Shown here: positions 30,205 to 38,491 of the stretch, one piece after another
How positions within the stretch are numbered: position 1 is the first letter of the stretch
Layout: each line of letters opens with the position of its first letter
Source of the DNA: Nonlabens xiamenensis
GTDB taxonomy: Bacteria; Bacteroidota; Bacteroidia; Flavobacteriales; Flavobacteriaceae
DNA: 64,000 bases
NCBI RefSeq assembly: GCF_003865345.1
Contig: NZ_RMVE01000002.1
Span: 434,001-498,000 of the forward strand
Direction of reading: 5' to 3'
Translations under genes and position numbers: made by a program
The notes under the pieces: generated by a model
What the model saw: the letters and a program-made list of their open reading frames with translations, nothing else
Told to the model about the DNA's origin: nothing
Databases searched by the model: none

Positions 30205-30235
30205 TTGACGCTAACAGTGTGAAACTGTATCTTTG
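30205..30235 (+). promoter_or_regulatory. Promoter of ffh-folD
   Basis: TTG at 30205-30207, spacing of 20 bp, TATCTTTG at 30228-30235. It covers the upstream in-frame GTG at 30219, so translation must start later, at the ATG at 30261. Confidence 0.75.
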
Positions 30236-30260
30236 CGACCTTCAAAATCTGAGTATACCT

Positions 30261-31589
30261 ATGTTTGATAATTTAACAGACAAGCTCGATAAGGCCATGC
30301 ACCTGCTCAAGGGACATGGAAGTATTACCGAGGTCAATGTAGCCGACACCCTTAAAGAAATTCGTCGTGCCCTTGTGGACGCCGATGTCAACTATAAAAT
30401 CGCGAAAGATTTCACCTCTAAGGCCAAGGAAAAAGCTTTGGGACAAGGGGTGTTGACAACGCTCAAACCTGGCCAGTTACTCACCAAAATTGTAAAAGAT
30501 GAGTTGACCGAACTCATGGGAGGGGATGCCACAGGACTCAACCTTCAAGGAAATCCTACCGTCATTTTGATGTCAGGACTGCAAGGTTCAGGTAAAACCA
30601 CTTTTTCTGGAAAATTGGCCAACTTCCTAAAAACCAAAAAGAGTAAAAAGCCATTATTGGTCGCTTGTGATATCTACCGTCCGGCTGCGATTGACCAGTT
30701 ACACGTCGTAGGAGAAAGTGTTGGTGTCGAGGTATTCTCCAATAAAGAGGAAAAAGATCCAGTCAAAATCTCCCAGGATGCTATCGCTTATGCGAAAGCC
30801 AATGGATTTAATGCCGTAATCATCGATACCGCCGGGCGTCTTGCCGTGGATGAGCAAATGATGACTGAAATTGCCAATGTACACGCTGCCATCAAGCCTC
30901 AGGAAACACTTTTTGTGGTAGATTCGATGACAGGTCAGGACGCAGTAAATACCGCCAAGGCTTTTAATGATCGATTGAACTTTGACGGTGTTGTTCTTAC
31001 TAAATTGGATGGAGATACCCGTGGTGGTGCAGCGCTATCCATCAAGTCTGTTGTTGACAAGCCCATCAAATTTATAGGTACCGGAGAAAAAATGGAAGCC
31101 ATTGATGTGTTCTACCCAGAACGTATGGCCGACCGTATTCTAGGGATGGGAGATGTTGTATCCTTAGTAGAAAGAGCTCAAGAACAATTTGATGAAGAGG
31201 AGGCTAGAAAACTGAGCAAAAAGATCGCCAAAAATCAATTTGGCTTTGATGATTTCCTTTCCCAGATCCAACAAATCAAAAAAATGGGAAACATGAAAGA
31301 TCTGATGGGAATGATCCCAGGGGCCGGAAAAATGTTGAAAAATGTGGATATAGATGATGATGCCTTTAAGGGAATTGAGGCCATTATTCACTCCATGACC
31401 CAGGAAGAACGCACTCAACCTCAAATCATCAATGGCTCACGTAAAAAACGAATTGCCAAAGGAAGCGGAACTACTGTAACGGAGGTTAACCAACTACTCA
31501 AGCAGTTTGATCAAATGAGCAAGATGATGAAAATGATGCAAGGTGGAAAAGGTAAGGCGATGATGAATGCATTGGGCAAAATGAGGTAA
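30261..31589 (+). CDS. ffh: Signal recognition particle protein Ffh
   Basis: GTPase that binds signal sequences on ribosomes and delivers them to FtsY and SecYEG. The 442-residue protein has the helical N domain, the G domain with the P-loop GLQGSGKTT, DTAGRLAVDEQMM and TKLDGDTRGG, and the Met-rich M domain (about 310-442) ending in MSKMMKMMQGGKGKAMMNALGKM. The start at 30261 (MFDNLTDKLD) matches the family and lies 25 bp after the promoter. At 30785-30800 the sequence CGCTTATGCGAAAGCC is a 13-of-16 match to the local palindrome and encodes AYAKA. folD follows 18 bp later. Confidence 0.97.
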   Translation: MFDNLTDKLDKAMHLLKGHGSITEVNVADTLKEIRRALVDADVNYKIAKDFTSKAKEKALGQGVLTTLKPGQLLTKIVKDELTELMGGDATGLNLQGNPTVILMSGLQGSGKTTFSGKLANFLKTKKSKKPLLVACDIYRPAAIDQLHVVGESVGVEVFSNKEEKDPVKISQDAIAYAKANGFNAVIIDTAGRLAVDEQMMTEIANVHAAIKPQETLFVVDSMTGQDAVNTAKAFNDRLNFDGVVLTKLDGDTRGGAALSIKSVVDKPIKFIGTGEKMEAIDVFYPERMADRILGMGDVVSLVERAQEQFDEEEARKLSKKIAKNQFGFDDFLSQIQQIKKMGNMKDLMGMIPGAGKMLKNVDIDDDAFKGIEAIIHSMTQEERTQPQIINGSRKKRIAKGSGTTVTEVNQLLKQFDQMSKMMKMMQGGKGKAMMNALGKMR

Positions 31590-31607
31590 ACACAAAAACT
31601 AACTAAC

Positions 31608-32495
31608 ATGACCATACTTGACGGAAAGAAAACCAGTAATGACATCAAGGACGAAATCACCCAGATCGTCAGTGAAATGAAATCAAATGGTGAAAAGGTT
31701 CCTCATCTTGCCGCAGTGATTGTCGGGAATGATGGAGCCAGCCTTACCTATGTGGGCTCCAAGGTTCGTGCTTGTGAACGCGTTGGTTTTGAAAGTACCA
31801 TGGTACGTTTACCCAATACCACCAGTGAGACCGAATTGCTTAGGGAAATTAAAAAACTGAATGAAAATCCAGACATTGACGGTTTTATAGTACAGTTGCC
31901 ACTGCCTAAACAAATTGATACGCAAAAAGTGTTGATGGCGGTAGATCCTGACAAGGATGTTGACGGATTTCATCCTACCAATTTTGGACGCATGGCATTG
32001 GACATGAGCACTTTTATTCCCGCCACACCATTTGGAATCCTAGAGTTATTGGATCGATATAATGTAGAAACCAAAGGAAAGCACACCGTAGTGATTGGAC
32101 GTTCTCATATTGTAGGTCGGCCGATGAGTATTTTGATGGGTAGAAAAGGTTTTCCAGGAAATTCTACGGTAACCTTGACCCATAGTCATACCAAAAATAT
32201 CACCCAAATCACTTCGCAGGCCGATATCATTATTACCGCACTAGGTGTCCCCGGATTCCTGAAGGCCGAAATGGTCAAAGATGATGCAGTAATTATTGAC
32301 GTAGGAATCACACGTGTACCCGACGAAACCAAGAAGAAAGGCTATTACATCACGGGCGATGTGGATTTTGAAAACGTTTCAAAGAAAGTTAGTCATATCA
32401 CACCAGTACCTGGTGGTGTCGGCCCTATGACCATCGCTATGCTGCTAAAAAACACATTGTTGGCTCGTGAACGCCACCGCGCGGGAGGCAAATAA
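31608..32495 (+). CDS. folD: Bifunctional methylene-THF dehydrogenase / methenyl-THF cyclohydrolase
   Basis: Interconverts methylene- and 10-formyl-tetrahydrofolate using NADP, feeding purine synthesis and fMet-tRNA. The 295-residue protein has TYVGSKVRACERVGF (Lys of the active site), GFIVQLPLPKQID, DPDKDVDGFHPTNFGRM, the NADP site VVIGRSHIVGRPMS and the C-terminal TPVPGGVGPMTIAML. No element is missing. It is close behind ffh, probably on the same transcript, and ends in a strong terminator. Confidence 0.97.
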   Translation: MTILDGKKTSNDIKDEITQIVSEMKSNGEKVPHLAAVIVGNDGASLTYVGSKVRACERVGFESTMVRLPNTTSETELLREIKKLNENPDIDGFIVQLPLPKQIDTQKVLMAVDPDKDVDGFHPTNFGRMALDMSTFIPATPFGILELLDRYNVETKGKHTVVIGRSHIVGRPMSILMGRKGFPGNSTVTLTHSHTKNITQITSQADIIITALGVPGFLKAEMVKDDAVIIDVGITRVPDETKKKGYYITGDVDFENVSKKVSHITPVPGGVGPMTIAMLLKNTLLARERHRAGGK

Positions 32496-32523
32496 GCCAG
32501 CCTTTGATCAACTATAAAAAAGT

Positions 32524-32557
32524 AAAAGCCGATTGACTAGTAGTCAATCGGCTTTTT
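32524..32557. terminator. Bidirectional terminator, folD / metalloprotease lipoprotein
   Basis: Perfect stem AAAAGCCGATTGAC / GTCAATCGGCTTTT with loop TAGTA, T-run on plus and A-run before it. Confidence 0.9.
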
Positions 32558-32643
32558 ATGTTCAACCAAAACTCATTGGGTGGGATTGATTATTTTCCTG
32601 TCAAATAAGTCGTTTCAGCAAAAACCGAGTTACGTAAACTCAA

Positions 32644-33435
32644 TTATTTACCGCCGTTGGCTTGAAGGTCGGCAATACACTCGGCGTCCAATGCTGGAAT
32701 ACCACTACCCATCAATCCCATCATATCGGTGATGTTTCCTCCCTCTAGTTCGGCCGCCATTAAACAACCATCCACGTTACAATGTCTGCTGTTATCTGGA
32801 TCTTCATGTTGGGATTGCAAGGGAGTACCCAAGTTAACCAGCCCCATGATGTGACCAAACTCGTGTTGATAAACCGCAGATTCTGTGGTGACACGTCCAG
32901 GCTGTCCCAAACCACCGCTAAACATTTCAATGGTAGGCTGAAAAATCACCAAGGAAGTATTTTTATATGCGGTTCCCAAGGTTACCCGATTACCTTCATC
33001 GTTGGCACTGGCTTCATCTGTAAACAAGACAAAAACAGCGATACTGTTGTCACTATTGAATTGGGTTCGGAACTCGTCTTCCACCTCAATGACCTCATCA
33101 ATGGTGTAGGTGCCATTATTTTGTGCTGGTATTTCACGCTCTACAATTCTAATGCCTGCTGGTTTGTTGAGCCTATCGTTCAGAAAAGAGACCAAGTTAT
33201 TTAGGGAAGCTGCCTCAGGGCGAGAACCACCTTCATAAACCGCCTCTATCACCAACTCTTCAAATACCTGATCACTGAGTAACTCATTAGCGCTGGCGCC
33301 TGTAGTTCTATTATTGGCATTGACACCATTCCCTCCATTACCACCTGCTCCATCATCACCGCTATCGCTTTCAGAACAGGCCGAAAGACTTAAAATCATG
33401 ACAACTATAGCCAGTAAGTTCTTTATCTGCTTCAT
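32644..33435 (-). CDS. Zinc metalloprotease-like lipoprotein
   Basis: Lipoprotein of 263 residues: signal with lipobox ending at Cys20 (ILSLSAC), a low-complexity Ser/Asp/Gly/Asn tether (about 21-50), then a globular domain. It has the zincin motif HEFGHIMGLVN, preceded by VYQHEFGH, with a later LQSQHEDPDNSRHC and CLMAAE. The usual third ligand position of a metzincin (HExxHxxGxxH/D) is Asn here; the His in SQHED could replace it. It resembles Bacteroidota membrane metalloproteases of matrixin/M57 type. Substrate unknown. Convergent with folD, divergent from the next gene. Confidence 0.8.
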   Translation of the reverse strand: MKQIKNLLAIVVMILSLSACSESDSGDDGAGGNGGNGVNANNRTTGASANELLSDQVFEELVIEAVYEGGSRPEAASLNNLVSFLNDRLNKPAGIRIVEREIPAQNNGTYTIDEVIEVEDEFRTQFNSDNSIAVFVLFTDEASANDEGNRVTLGTAYKNTSLVIFQPTIEMFSGGLGQPGRVTTESAVYQHEFGHIMGLVNLGTPLQSQHEDPDNSRHCNVDGCLMAAELEGGNITDMMGLMGSGIPALDAECIADLQANGGK

Positions 33436-33472
33436 TTCAATTATTTTTAGACACCAATAATATCAATTTACC

Positions 33473-34036
33473 ATGGATAAGATTATTAAAGTTATACTAA
33501 GTGTGTTTTTATGTGCCGCTTTCGCGAAAGCACAAGACGCCCCTTCCTATCAGTCACTGATGATGGAATATTTTGAGGTGAGCGGCATTGATGAAGAATA
33601 CCAAATCGCTTACGACGGTATGATAAAAATGCTCAAAGATGGCTATCAAACCCAAGATGTTCCAGAAAGTATTTGGACCGCATATGCCCAACAGGGTCCA
33701 GCATCTATAGCTAAACTTAAGGGGATTTTGGCTGCTGAATACAGATCCATTTTTGAAGACAAGGAAGACCTTAAAAACTTGATTAAATTTTACAAATCTC
33801 CTGCCGGTCAACAATATAGAAAGGATCCCTCTGGAATGACCAGCAGCCAGCAGGCCGATTTGCAAGCCTTTATGAAATCCAATACAGGTGTAAAGCTATA
33901 CAGTCGCCTTAACCAAATCAATAAAGCAAAACAAGACGCCAGTGTGTATTGGTCACGCGAACTCTTTTGTGGAGTAGTGAGTGACTTAAAGGAAAAAGGC
34001 TATAAGAGTGGAATGCCCACCGGGAATTGCAATTAA
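33473..34036 (+). CDS. Secreted DUF2059-like protein
   Basis: Exported helical protein of 187 residues. The signal peptide MDKIIKVILSVFLCAAFAKA is followed by Gln-Asp, a normal signal peptidase I site. The helical body has the DUF2059-type motif LIKFYKSPAGQQYRK (about 104-118) and two late Cys residues (LFCGVV, GNC at the end) that may pair. Function unknown. The stretch AFAKA at the cleavage site is encoded by a copy of the palindrome (33517-33532). The Cys-cluster gene starts 2 bp after its stop, so they are co-transcribed. Confidence 0.75.
   Translation: MDKIIKVILSVFLCAAFAKAQDAPSYQSLMMEYFEVSGIDEEYQIAYDGMIKMLKDGYQTQDVPESIWTAYAQQGPASIAKLKGILAAEYRSIFEDKEDLKNLIKFYKSPAGQQYRKDPSGMTSSQQADLQAFMKSNTGVKLYSRLNQINKAKQDASVYWSRELFCGVVSDLKEKGYKSGMPTGNCN
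33517..33532. repeat. 16-bp palindrome, copy 7 (one mismatch)
   Basis: CGCTTTCGCGAAAGCA; the 14-bp core is exact and only the last base differs. It encodes the AFAKA of the signal-peptidase site in the DUF2059-like gene. Confidence 0.9.
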
Positions 34037-34038
34037 AA

Positions 34039-34533
34039 ATGGAAGACATCTTAAGGCAATTACCAGAAATCGCCCGACAGCGTAAAAAAGAAAATACAGA
34101 TTTCTTTAAACGCCTGCGCAAGAAAAAACCCAAAGGTCTGGATGGAACCGTCCAACAAATCCACGATCAGGTGTTTGAAGAAGTAGATTGTTTGAAATGC
34201 GCCAACTGCTGTAAAACCACTGGTCCTTTGTTTACCCACAATGATATCAACAGGATCGCTAAACATTTTCGGATGAAGCCAGGCGATTTTATCGACCAGT
34301 TTCTAAGAGTAGATGAAGAGGACGATTTTGTACTGCAGCAGACCCCCTGCCATTTTCTGGGAGCGGATAATTATTGCTCCATTTATGATGTAAGGCCAAA
34401 AGCCTGCCGGGAATACCCACACACGGATCGCAGAAAACTCTACCAGATCGGGAGCTTAACCGTAAAAAACACCAGTATTTGTCCAGCTGCCTTGGAAATA
34501 GTAGAGCGCATGAAGGCAGCTATATCGGTTTGA
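34039..34533 (+). CDS. YkgJ-family cysteine cluster protein
   Basis: Cytosolic protein of 164 residues with the zinc- or iron-sulfur-binding cluster of the YkgJ family: C-L-K-C-A-N-C-C near residue 52, then PCHFLGADNYCSIYDVRPKACREYP near 100-125 and a last Cys near the C-terminus (TSICPAALE). The N-terminal 35 residues are basic (RQRKKENTDFFKRLRKKKPKG). The start is the ATG at 34039, 2 bp past the preceding stop; the upstream ATG at 34027 would overlap that gene. Role of the family is not established. Confidence 0.88.
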   Translation: MEDILRQLPEIARQRKKENTDFFKRLRKKKPKGLDGTVQQIHDQVFEEVDCLKCANCCKTTGPLFTHNDINRIAKHFRMKPGDFIDQFLRVDEEDDFVLQQTPCHFLGADNYCSIYDVRPKACREYPHTDRRKLYQIGSLTVKNTSICPAALEIVERMKAAISV

Positions 34534-34668
34534 TATCAGTTTTTATGGCGGTAATTTAAAGATCAAGATACGCTTACCCACGTCATACTCTTTTGAGGGA
34601 TTGAACTATTAATTATAAGAGAAGACTCACGATAAATTGATAGTTTTACCATTGTAAACTTATACATC

Positions 34669-35436
34669 ATGGTTGCAGCCTTTACCTTGTTTTTAATTGT
34701 TTCTCTATCGGCCTTGATCACCAAGATAGCCGCAATAGCCCTGGAACATACAGGCCTATCCACTGAAAGCGCTAAGTTCCAGGCCAGGTCTGCGTATACG
34801 AGCACAGGTTTTAGTACAGCTGAATCAGAAAGCATCATGAAACATCCAGTGCGACGCAAGATTATTTACAATCTAATGTTGATTGGAAATGCTGGTATTG
34901 TAACCGCTATGTCTTCGCTTATCCTGACTTTTGTTCTGCCAGACACACTGGCTTCTAGGCTTTACGGACTTTTGATTATCATTGCTGGTATGACGGTCAT
35001 TTTTTGGGCCATACGTAGTAAATGGGTGGATCGCGGTCTATCAAGAATCATCAACCGACTCTTGCGTAAATACACGGATTTAGAAATACATGACTTTGCC
35101 GCAGTCTTGCACCTCAAAGATGATTATACGATTACAGAAGCGAGGGTAGATCATGATGGCTGGATGGCCCATCGCACATTGGAGGAGCTGTGTTTACGGG
35201 AAGAAGGCATCACCATCCTGGGTGTAGATCGCAAGGATCAAGGTTATTTTGGCTCTCCCTCAGGCGCATTTAAAATGCTACCTGAAGACCTGGTTACTCT
35301 TTATGGCAAGGCAGAAGGCATCAAAAGTCTATACAGTCGAAAAAACGACTGGTATGCCCAACGCGAACATGAACTATTCGTAAAAAAAGAAGAAGAACGC
35401 CGTCAGGAAGAACAGGAAAAACAGTCGGCGACTTGA
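34669..35436 (+). CDS. Membrane protein with TrkA-C domain and TrkH-like segment
   Basis: A 255-residue protein with a hydrophobic N-terminal helix (about 2-25), two further helices (about 66-90 and 95-115), a soluble TrkA-C-type domain (about 138-232, TITEARVDHDGWMAHRTLEELCL ... LVTLYG) and a charged Arg/Glu-rich tail. Between helices 1 and 2 is ARSAYTSTGFSTAESES, which resembles the selectivity-filter region of TrkH/KtrB potassium transporters (TGFST), followed by a helix with NLMLIGNAG similar to the LMFIGG segment. It is far too short for a full TrkH (usually over 400 residues). Role in ion transport is inference. It stands apart from other genes by over 100 bp. Confidence 0.65.
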   Translation: MVAAFTLFLIVSLSALITKIAAIALEHTGLSTESAKFQARSAYTSTGFSTAESESIMKHPVRRKIIYNLMLIGNAGIVTAMSSLILTFVLPDTLASRLYGLLIIIAGMTVIFWAIRSKWVDRGLSRIINRLLRKYTDLEIHDFAAVLHLKDDYTITEARVDHDGWMAHRTLEELCLREEGITILGVDRKDQGYFGSPSGAFKMLPEDLVTLYGKAEGIKSLYSRKNDWYAQREHELFVKKEEERRQEEQEKQSAT

Positions 35437-35637
35437 TTTATAGTCGGGATGAAAATGGCATTTCAGCACCTACTGGTAGGTTTTCTGCTTTAGATTTTTA
35501 AATGGAGTACTGATCCTTGCTTTATATTTCCTATATGAAATGTGAAAATTTATAACTTTTCTTACTTTTTTTATGTTAGAAGGTAGCGGGTTTAGCCAAT
35601 TCTAGTTAAAAAGAATAAGAAGTCCTGAGAGGCGCTT

Positions 35638-35645
35638 TATATTTG
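35638..35645 (+). promoter_or_regulatory. Possible -7 box of the TlpA-like gene
   Basis: TATATTTG fits TAnnTTTG and ends 7 bp before the ATG at 35653. There is no clear TTG at -33. If used, the leader is very short. Confidence 0.4.
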
Positions 35646-35652
35646 ATAGGAT

Positions 35653-36129
35653 ATGAAAAAAATAGTATTTCTTTTGATGGTTTTGATGGTTATCGGCTGT
35701 GATGATAGGCCCATCGCCCAGGCTACAGCCATTGATCGTGCTGACCTTCAGGAATTATTAGCTAAAGAAACCAATCAGGTCCAGGTTATTAATTTTTGGG
35801 CTACTTGGTGCGCCCCCTGTGTGGAGGAGTTACCTGCATTTGAAAAATTGGGGAGTAACTATCAAGATGAAGTAAAAGTAACATTGATCTCTCTGGATGA
35901 AGAAGCAGTACTGGAAGAAAAGGTGAATCCTTTTTTAATAGAACATGAGATCAAAAGTGAGGTAGTCGTCTTAGATGATCCTTATGCTGCAGAATGGATA
36001 CCCATGATTGACGATCATTGGGACGGGGCTATTCCCGTAACCTTGATTCAGGCCAATGGAAAAAAAAGGTTTTACAACCAATCATTTACTTACGATGAAT
36101 TGGAAAATGCATTAAAAGAATTTCTATGA
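35653..36129 (+). CDS. TlpA-like thioredoxin-fold lipoprotein
   Basis: Periplasmic thiol oxidoreductase, 158 residues. Lipobox at Cys16 (VMVIGC), then a thioredoxin domain with NFWATWCAPCVEELPAFEKL (CxxC about residues 56-59), the cis-Pro segment GAIPVTLI and the insert typical of TlpA/ResA proteins. It probably reduces disulfides of periplasmic proteins. It overlaps the next gene by 4 bp, and that gene is also a CxxC protein, so the two act together. This pair opens a set of thiol and sulfane-sulfur genes that ends with a rhodanese lipoprotein at 39215. Confidence 0.9.
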   Translation: MKKIVFLLMVLMVIGCDDRPIAQATAIDRADLQELLAKETNQVQVINFWATWCAPCVEELPAFEKLGSNYQDEVKVTLISLDEEAVLEEKVNPFLIEHEIKSEVVVLDDPYAAEWIPMIDDHWDGAIPVTLIQANGKKRFYNQSFTYDELENALKEFL

Positions 36130-36836
36130 AAACTTTAAAAGTACTTACGTTAATATTGATCGTCGCCTTAGTCGGTGTTATGGTCTCTGGAATGTTGGAT
36201 TTTAATCAGCAAACCAATTATTATGCTGAACAACCGAAATCCACTGAGATTACAAACGATACATCAAATTTGACCACGATGTCAACTTCCTCCAGTGCGA
36301 TTAGTGGTTATGAGATTGGGGAAGCCACCGCAGATTTTTATCTAAAAAATGTAGATAACACCATGGTTTCCATGTCCAACTATGAAGACGCTCGAGGATT
36401 CATTTTGATTTTCACCTGTAATCACTGTCCATACAGTGTGGCCTATGAGGATCGAATTATCGCTTTGGACCAAAAATACAAGCAGCAAGGCTATCCCGTT
36501 ATCGCAATCAATCCAAATGATCCAGTGGCTTATCCCGATGATAGTTTTCAAAAAATGCAAGAAAGAGCCAAACAAAAAGGTTTTACGTTCCCTTATCTAT
36601 TTGACGCCCAGCAAAAGATTTACCCTAAATACGGTGCTACCAAAACACCCCATGTATTTATCGTAGAAAAAGAAGGAGATCAAACCATACTCAGGTACAA
36701 AGGCGCCATTGATGACAACTACCAGGATGCTAAGGCTGTCAAAAATAAATATGTAGAAAATGCAGTGAATGCTTTGATCAGTGACCGACCGGTTGAAGTA
36801 GCAGAATCTGTAGCCATAGGTTGTAGGATCAAATAA
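36126..36836 (+). CDS. Membrane-anchored thioredoxin-fold protein (CNHCP type)
   Basis: A 236-residue protein with an N-terminal transmembrane anchor (about 6-24), a Ser/Thr-rich linker (about 35-60) and a redoxin/AhpC-TSA-like domain (about 62-225). The active-site motif is FTCNHCPYSVAYEDR, with CxxC about residues 98-101. The cis-Pro loop is KTPHVFIV. The family has conserved Asn-Pro-Asn (AINPND) and is common in Bacteroidota as a thioredoxin family protein; its substrate is not known. Its start overlaps the TlpA-like gene (ATGA), which shows translational coupling. Confidence 0.88.
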   Translation: MKTLKVLTLILIVALVGVMVSGMLDFNQQTNYYAEQPKSTEITNDTSNLTTMSTSSSAISGYEIGEATADFYLKNVDNTMVSMSNYEDARGFILIFTCNHCPYSVAYEDRIIALDQKYKQQGYPVIAINPNDPVAYPDDSFQKMQERAKQKGFTFPYLFDAQQKIYPKYGATKTPHVFIVEKEGDQTILRYKGAIDDNYQDAKAVKNKYVENAVNALISDRPVEVAESVAIGCRIK

Positions 36837-37059
36837 ACACCAAAGTTTGACCATACTCGTTGATCCTGTTGACCATTCCTTTACATCACATTCCAAATAA
36901 TGATCTACTACCAAGTGAGTGGTAAGCCTTAAGATTAAGCTATCCATTATTTTCCAGATGGAGAGGATAAAATGATTGATAAAAGTTGCCATCAGTTTTG
37001 CTTGTCCCCACCCTTCTACCCTGCATGGTTTGCGCTTATGATATGCTTTTAATTCTTTG

Positions 37060-37067
37060 TATTTTTG
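37060..37067 (+). promoter_or_regulatory. Possible -7 box of the MBL-rhodanese gene
   Basis: TATTTTTG matches TAnnTTTG and lies 18 bp before the ATG at 37086. The nearest upstream TTG is too far (27 bp), so only the -7 half is supported. Confidence 0.4.
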
Positions 37068-37085
37068 CAGAATAATTGACACCAC

Positions 37086-38480
37086 ATGATCCTAGAGCAA
37101 TATTATACCAAATGTCTTGCCCAAGGCACTTATTATATAGCCTCGGCAGGTGAAGCTGTAATCATAGACCCCTTGCGTGAGGTACAACCCTATATAGATC
37201 GTGCAGCTGCAGATGGGGTAACTATAAAATATATCTTTCTAACCCACTTTCATGCCGACTTTGTCTCCGGACACGTAGATTTGGCAGATAAAACTGATGC
37301 GACCATTGTGCTGGGTCCCAATGCGGTAACCAGTTACGCTTTCGCGAAAGCGGAACACGGACAAATATTTCAAGTGGGGGATATCAGCTTCGAATTGCTA
37401 CATACGCCTGGTCATACCATGGAGTCTTCCTGTTATCTGCTAAGGGATGAGCACGGAAAGGAAAAAGCGCTATTTACCGGTGACACCTTATTTATTGGCG
37501 ATGTGGGACGACCTGATCTAGCAGCAAAATCCGACTTATCCACGGAAGATTTGGCGGGTCATCTTTACGACTCTTTGCGTAAACATATCATACCATTACC
37601 AGATGATATTATCATTTATCCAGCCCACGGTGCTGGAAGTGCATGCGGTAAAAATATGAGCAGCGAGACCAGTGACAGTTTAGGTAATCAAAAGAAAACC
37701 AACTATGCATTGGCTCCCGAAATGACTAAGGAAGAGTTTATTGCTGAATTGACGACTGGCATTGCGGCTCCACCAGCCTACTTCCCCAAAAATGTTTCTA
37801 TGAACAAAGGGGTCAACTCTAGTATAGATGAAGTGGTTCGTCGCGGAACCACTCCTATCAAAATAGCGGCATTTAAAGCGCTTTCAGTAGAAGAAGATGT
37901 TTTGGTGCTGGATGTGCGCAGTCCGCAGGAGTTTACCAAAGCCACCGTTCCAGGTGCGTGGTTCATAGGCTTGGACGGCCAATTTGCTCCATGGGTGGGT
38001 GCTTTGATTGAAGATATTGATCAAAAGATTATTCTGATCACACCTCCAGGAAGAGAGGAAGAGAGTGTAACCAGACTGGCACGTGTTGGCTATGACAATG
38101 CGTTGGGATATCTAGACGGAGGTATGGAAGCATGGATTGAGGCTGGTGAAGGTGTTGAGACAATGAGCAATATCAGCGCCCAAGAGTTTGTTCACGGTTT
38201 GGAGAAGCAGGCAATCGAGCACCCCATCGATGTCAGAAAACCCGGAGAATACAATACCAGTCATATTGCCGACGTACCGCTTCACAGTCTTGACGAGGTA
38301 CATCGCCAAATTGAAAAATTGAATCCGAACAACACCTATCACATCCATTGTGCGGGTGGCTATAGATCCGTCATTTTTGCGAGTATTGCACGTTCAAAAG
38401 GTATTTCAAAAGTGATCAATGTAGAGGGCGGATATGCTGCCATTAAAAAAGCGACCAGAAAACAATTGGAATTAACTTAA
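37086..38480 (+). CDS. MBL-fold persulfide dioxygenase-like protein with two rhodanese domains
   Basis: Predicted sulfur-detoxifying enzyme, 464 residues, cytosolic. N-terminal metallo-beta-lactamase domain (1 to about 230) with THFHADFVSGH, HTPGHTMESSCY, TGDTLFIGDVGR and YPAHGAGSACG. The sixth position of the first metal motif is Phe (HxHxDF rather than HxHxDH), as expected for mononuclear-iron ETHE1/CstB-like persulfide dioxygenases. The first rhodanese domain (about 255-350) has TPPGREEE in its active-site loop and no Cys, so it is probably non-catalytic. The second (about 365-460) has HCAGGYRSV with the catalytic Cys. A palindrome copy encodes AFAKA at about residues 84-88. Two more rhodaneses follow at once. 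Confidence 0.88.
   Translation: MILEQYYTKCLAQGTYYIASAGEAVIIDPLREVQPYIDRAAADGVTIKYIFLTHFHADFVSGHVDLADKTDATIVLGPNAVTSYAFAKAEHGQIFQVGDISFELLHTPGHTMESSCYLLRDEHGKEKALFTGDTLFIGDVGRPDLAAKSDLSTEDLAGHLYDSLRKHIIPLPDDIIIYPAHGAGSACGKNMSSETSDSLGNQKKTNYALAPEMTKEEFIAELTTGIAAPPAYFPKNVSMNKGVNSSIDEVVRRGTTPIKIAAFKALSVEEDVLVLDVRSPQEFTKATVPGAWFIGLDGQFAPWVGALIEDIDQKIILITPPGREEESVTRLARVGYDNALGYLDGGMEAWIEAGEGVETMSNISAQEFVHGLEKQAIEHPIDVRKPGEYNTSHIADVPLHSLDEVHRQIEKLNPNNTYHIHCAGGYRSVIFASIARSKGISKVINVEGGYAAIKKATRKQLELT
37337..37352. repeat. 16-bp palindrome, copy 8
   Basis: Exact copy inside the MBL domain of the MBL-rhodanese gene, read as AFAKA in a surface-type segment (TSYAFAKAEHGQ). Confidence 0.9.
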
Positions 38481-38491
38481 TAAGATGTTTT

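Noticed and set aside
30219-30260. Upstream GTG start for ffh
   Set aside because: It lies inside the TTG/TATCTTTG promoter, and MFDNLTDKLD at 30261 is the family N-terminus.
25986-32557. Two terminators sharing AAAAGCC stems with GACTAG loops (25984 and 32524) as a repeat family
   Set aside because: The shared part is short and typical of AT-flanked GC-stem terminators; the stems differ elsewhere.
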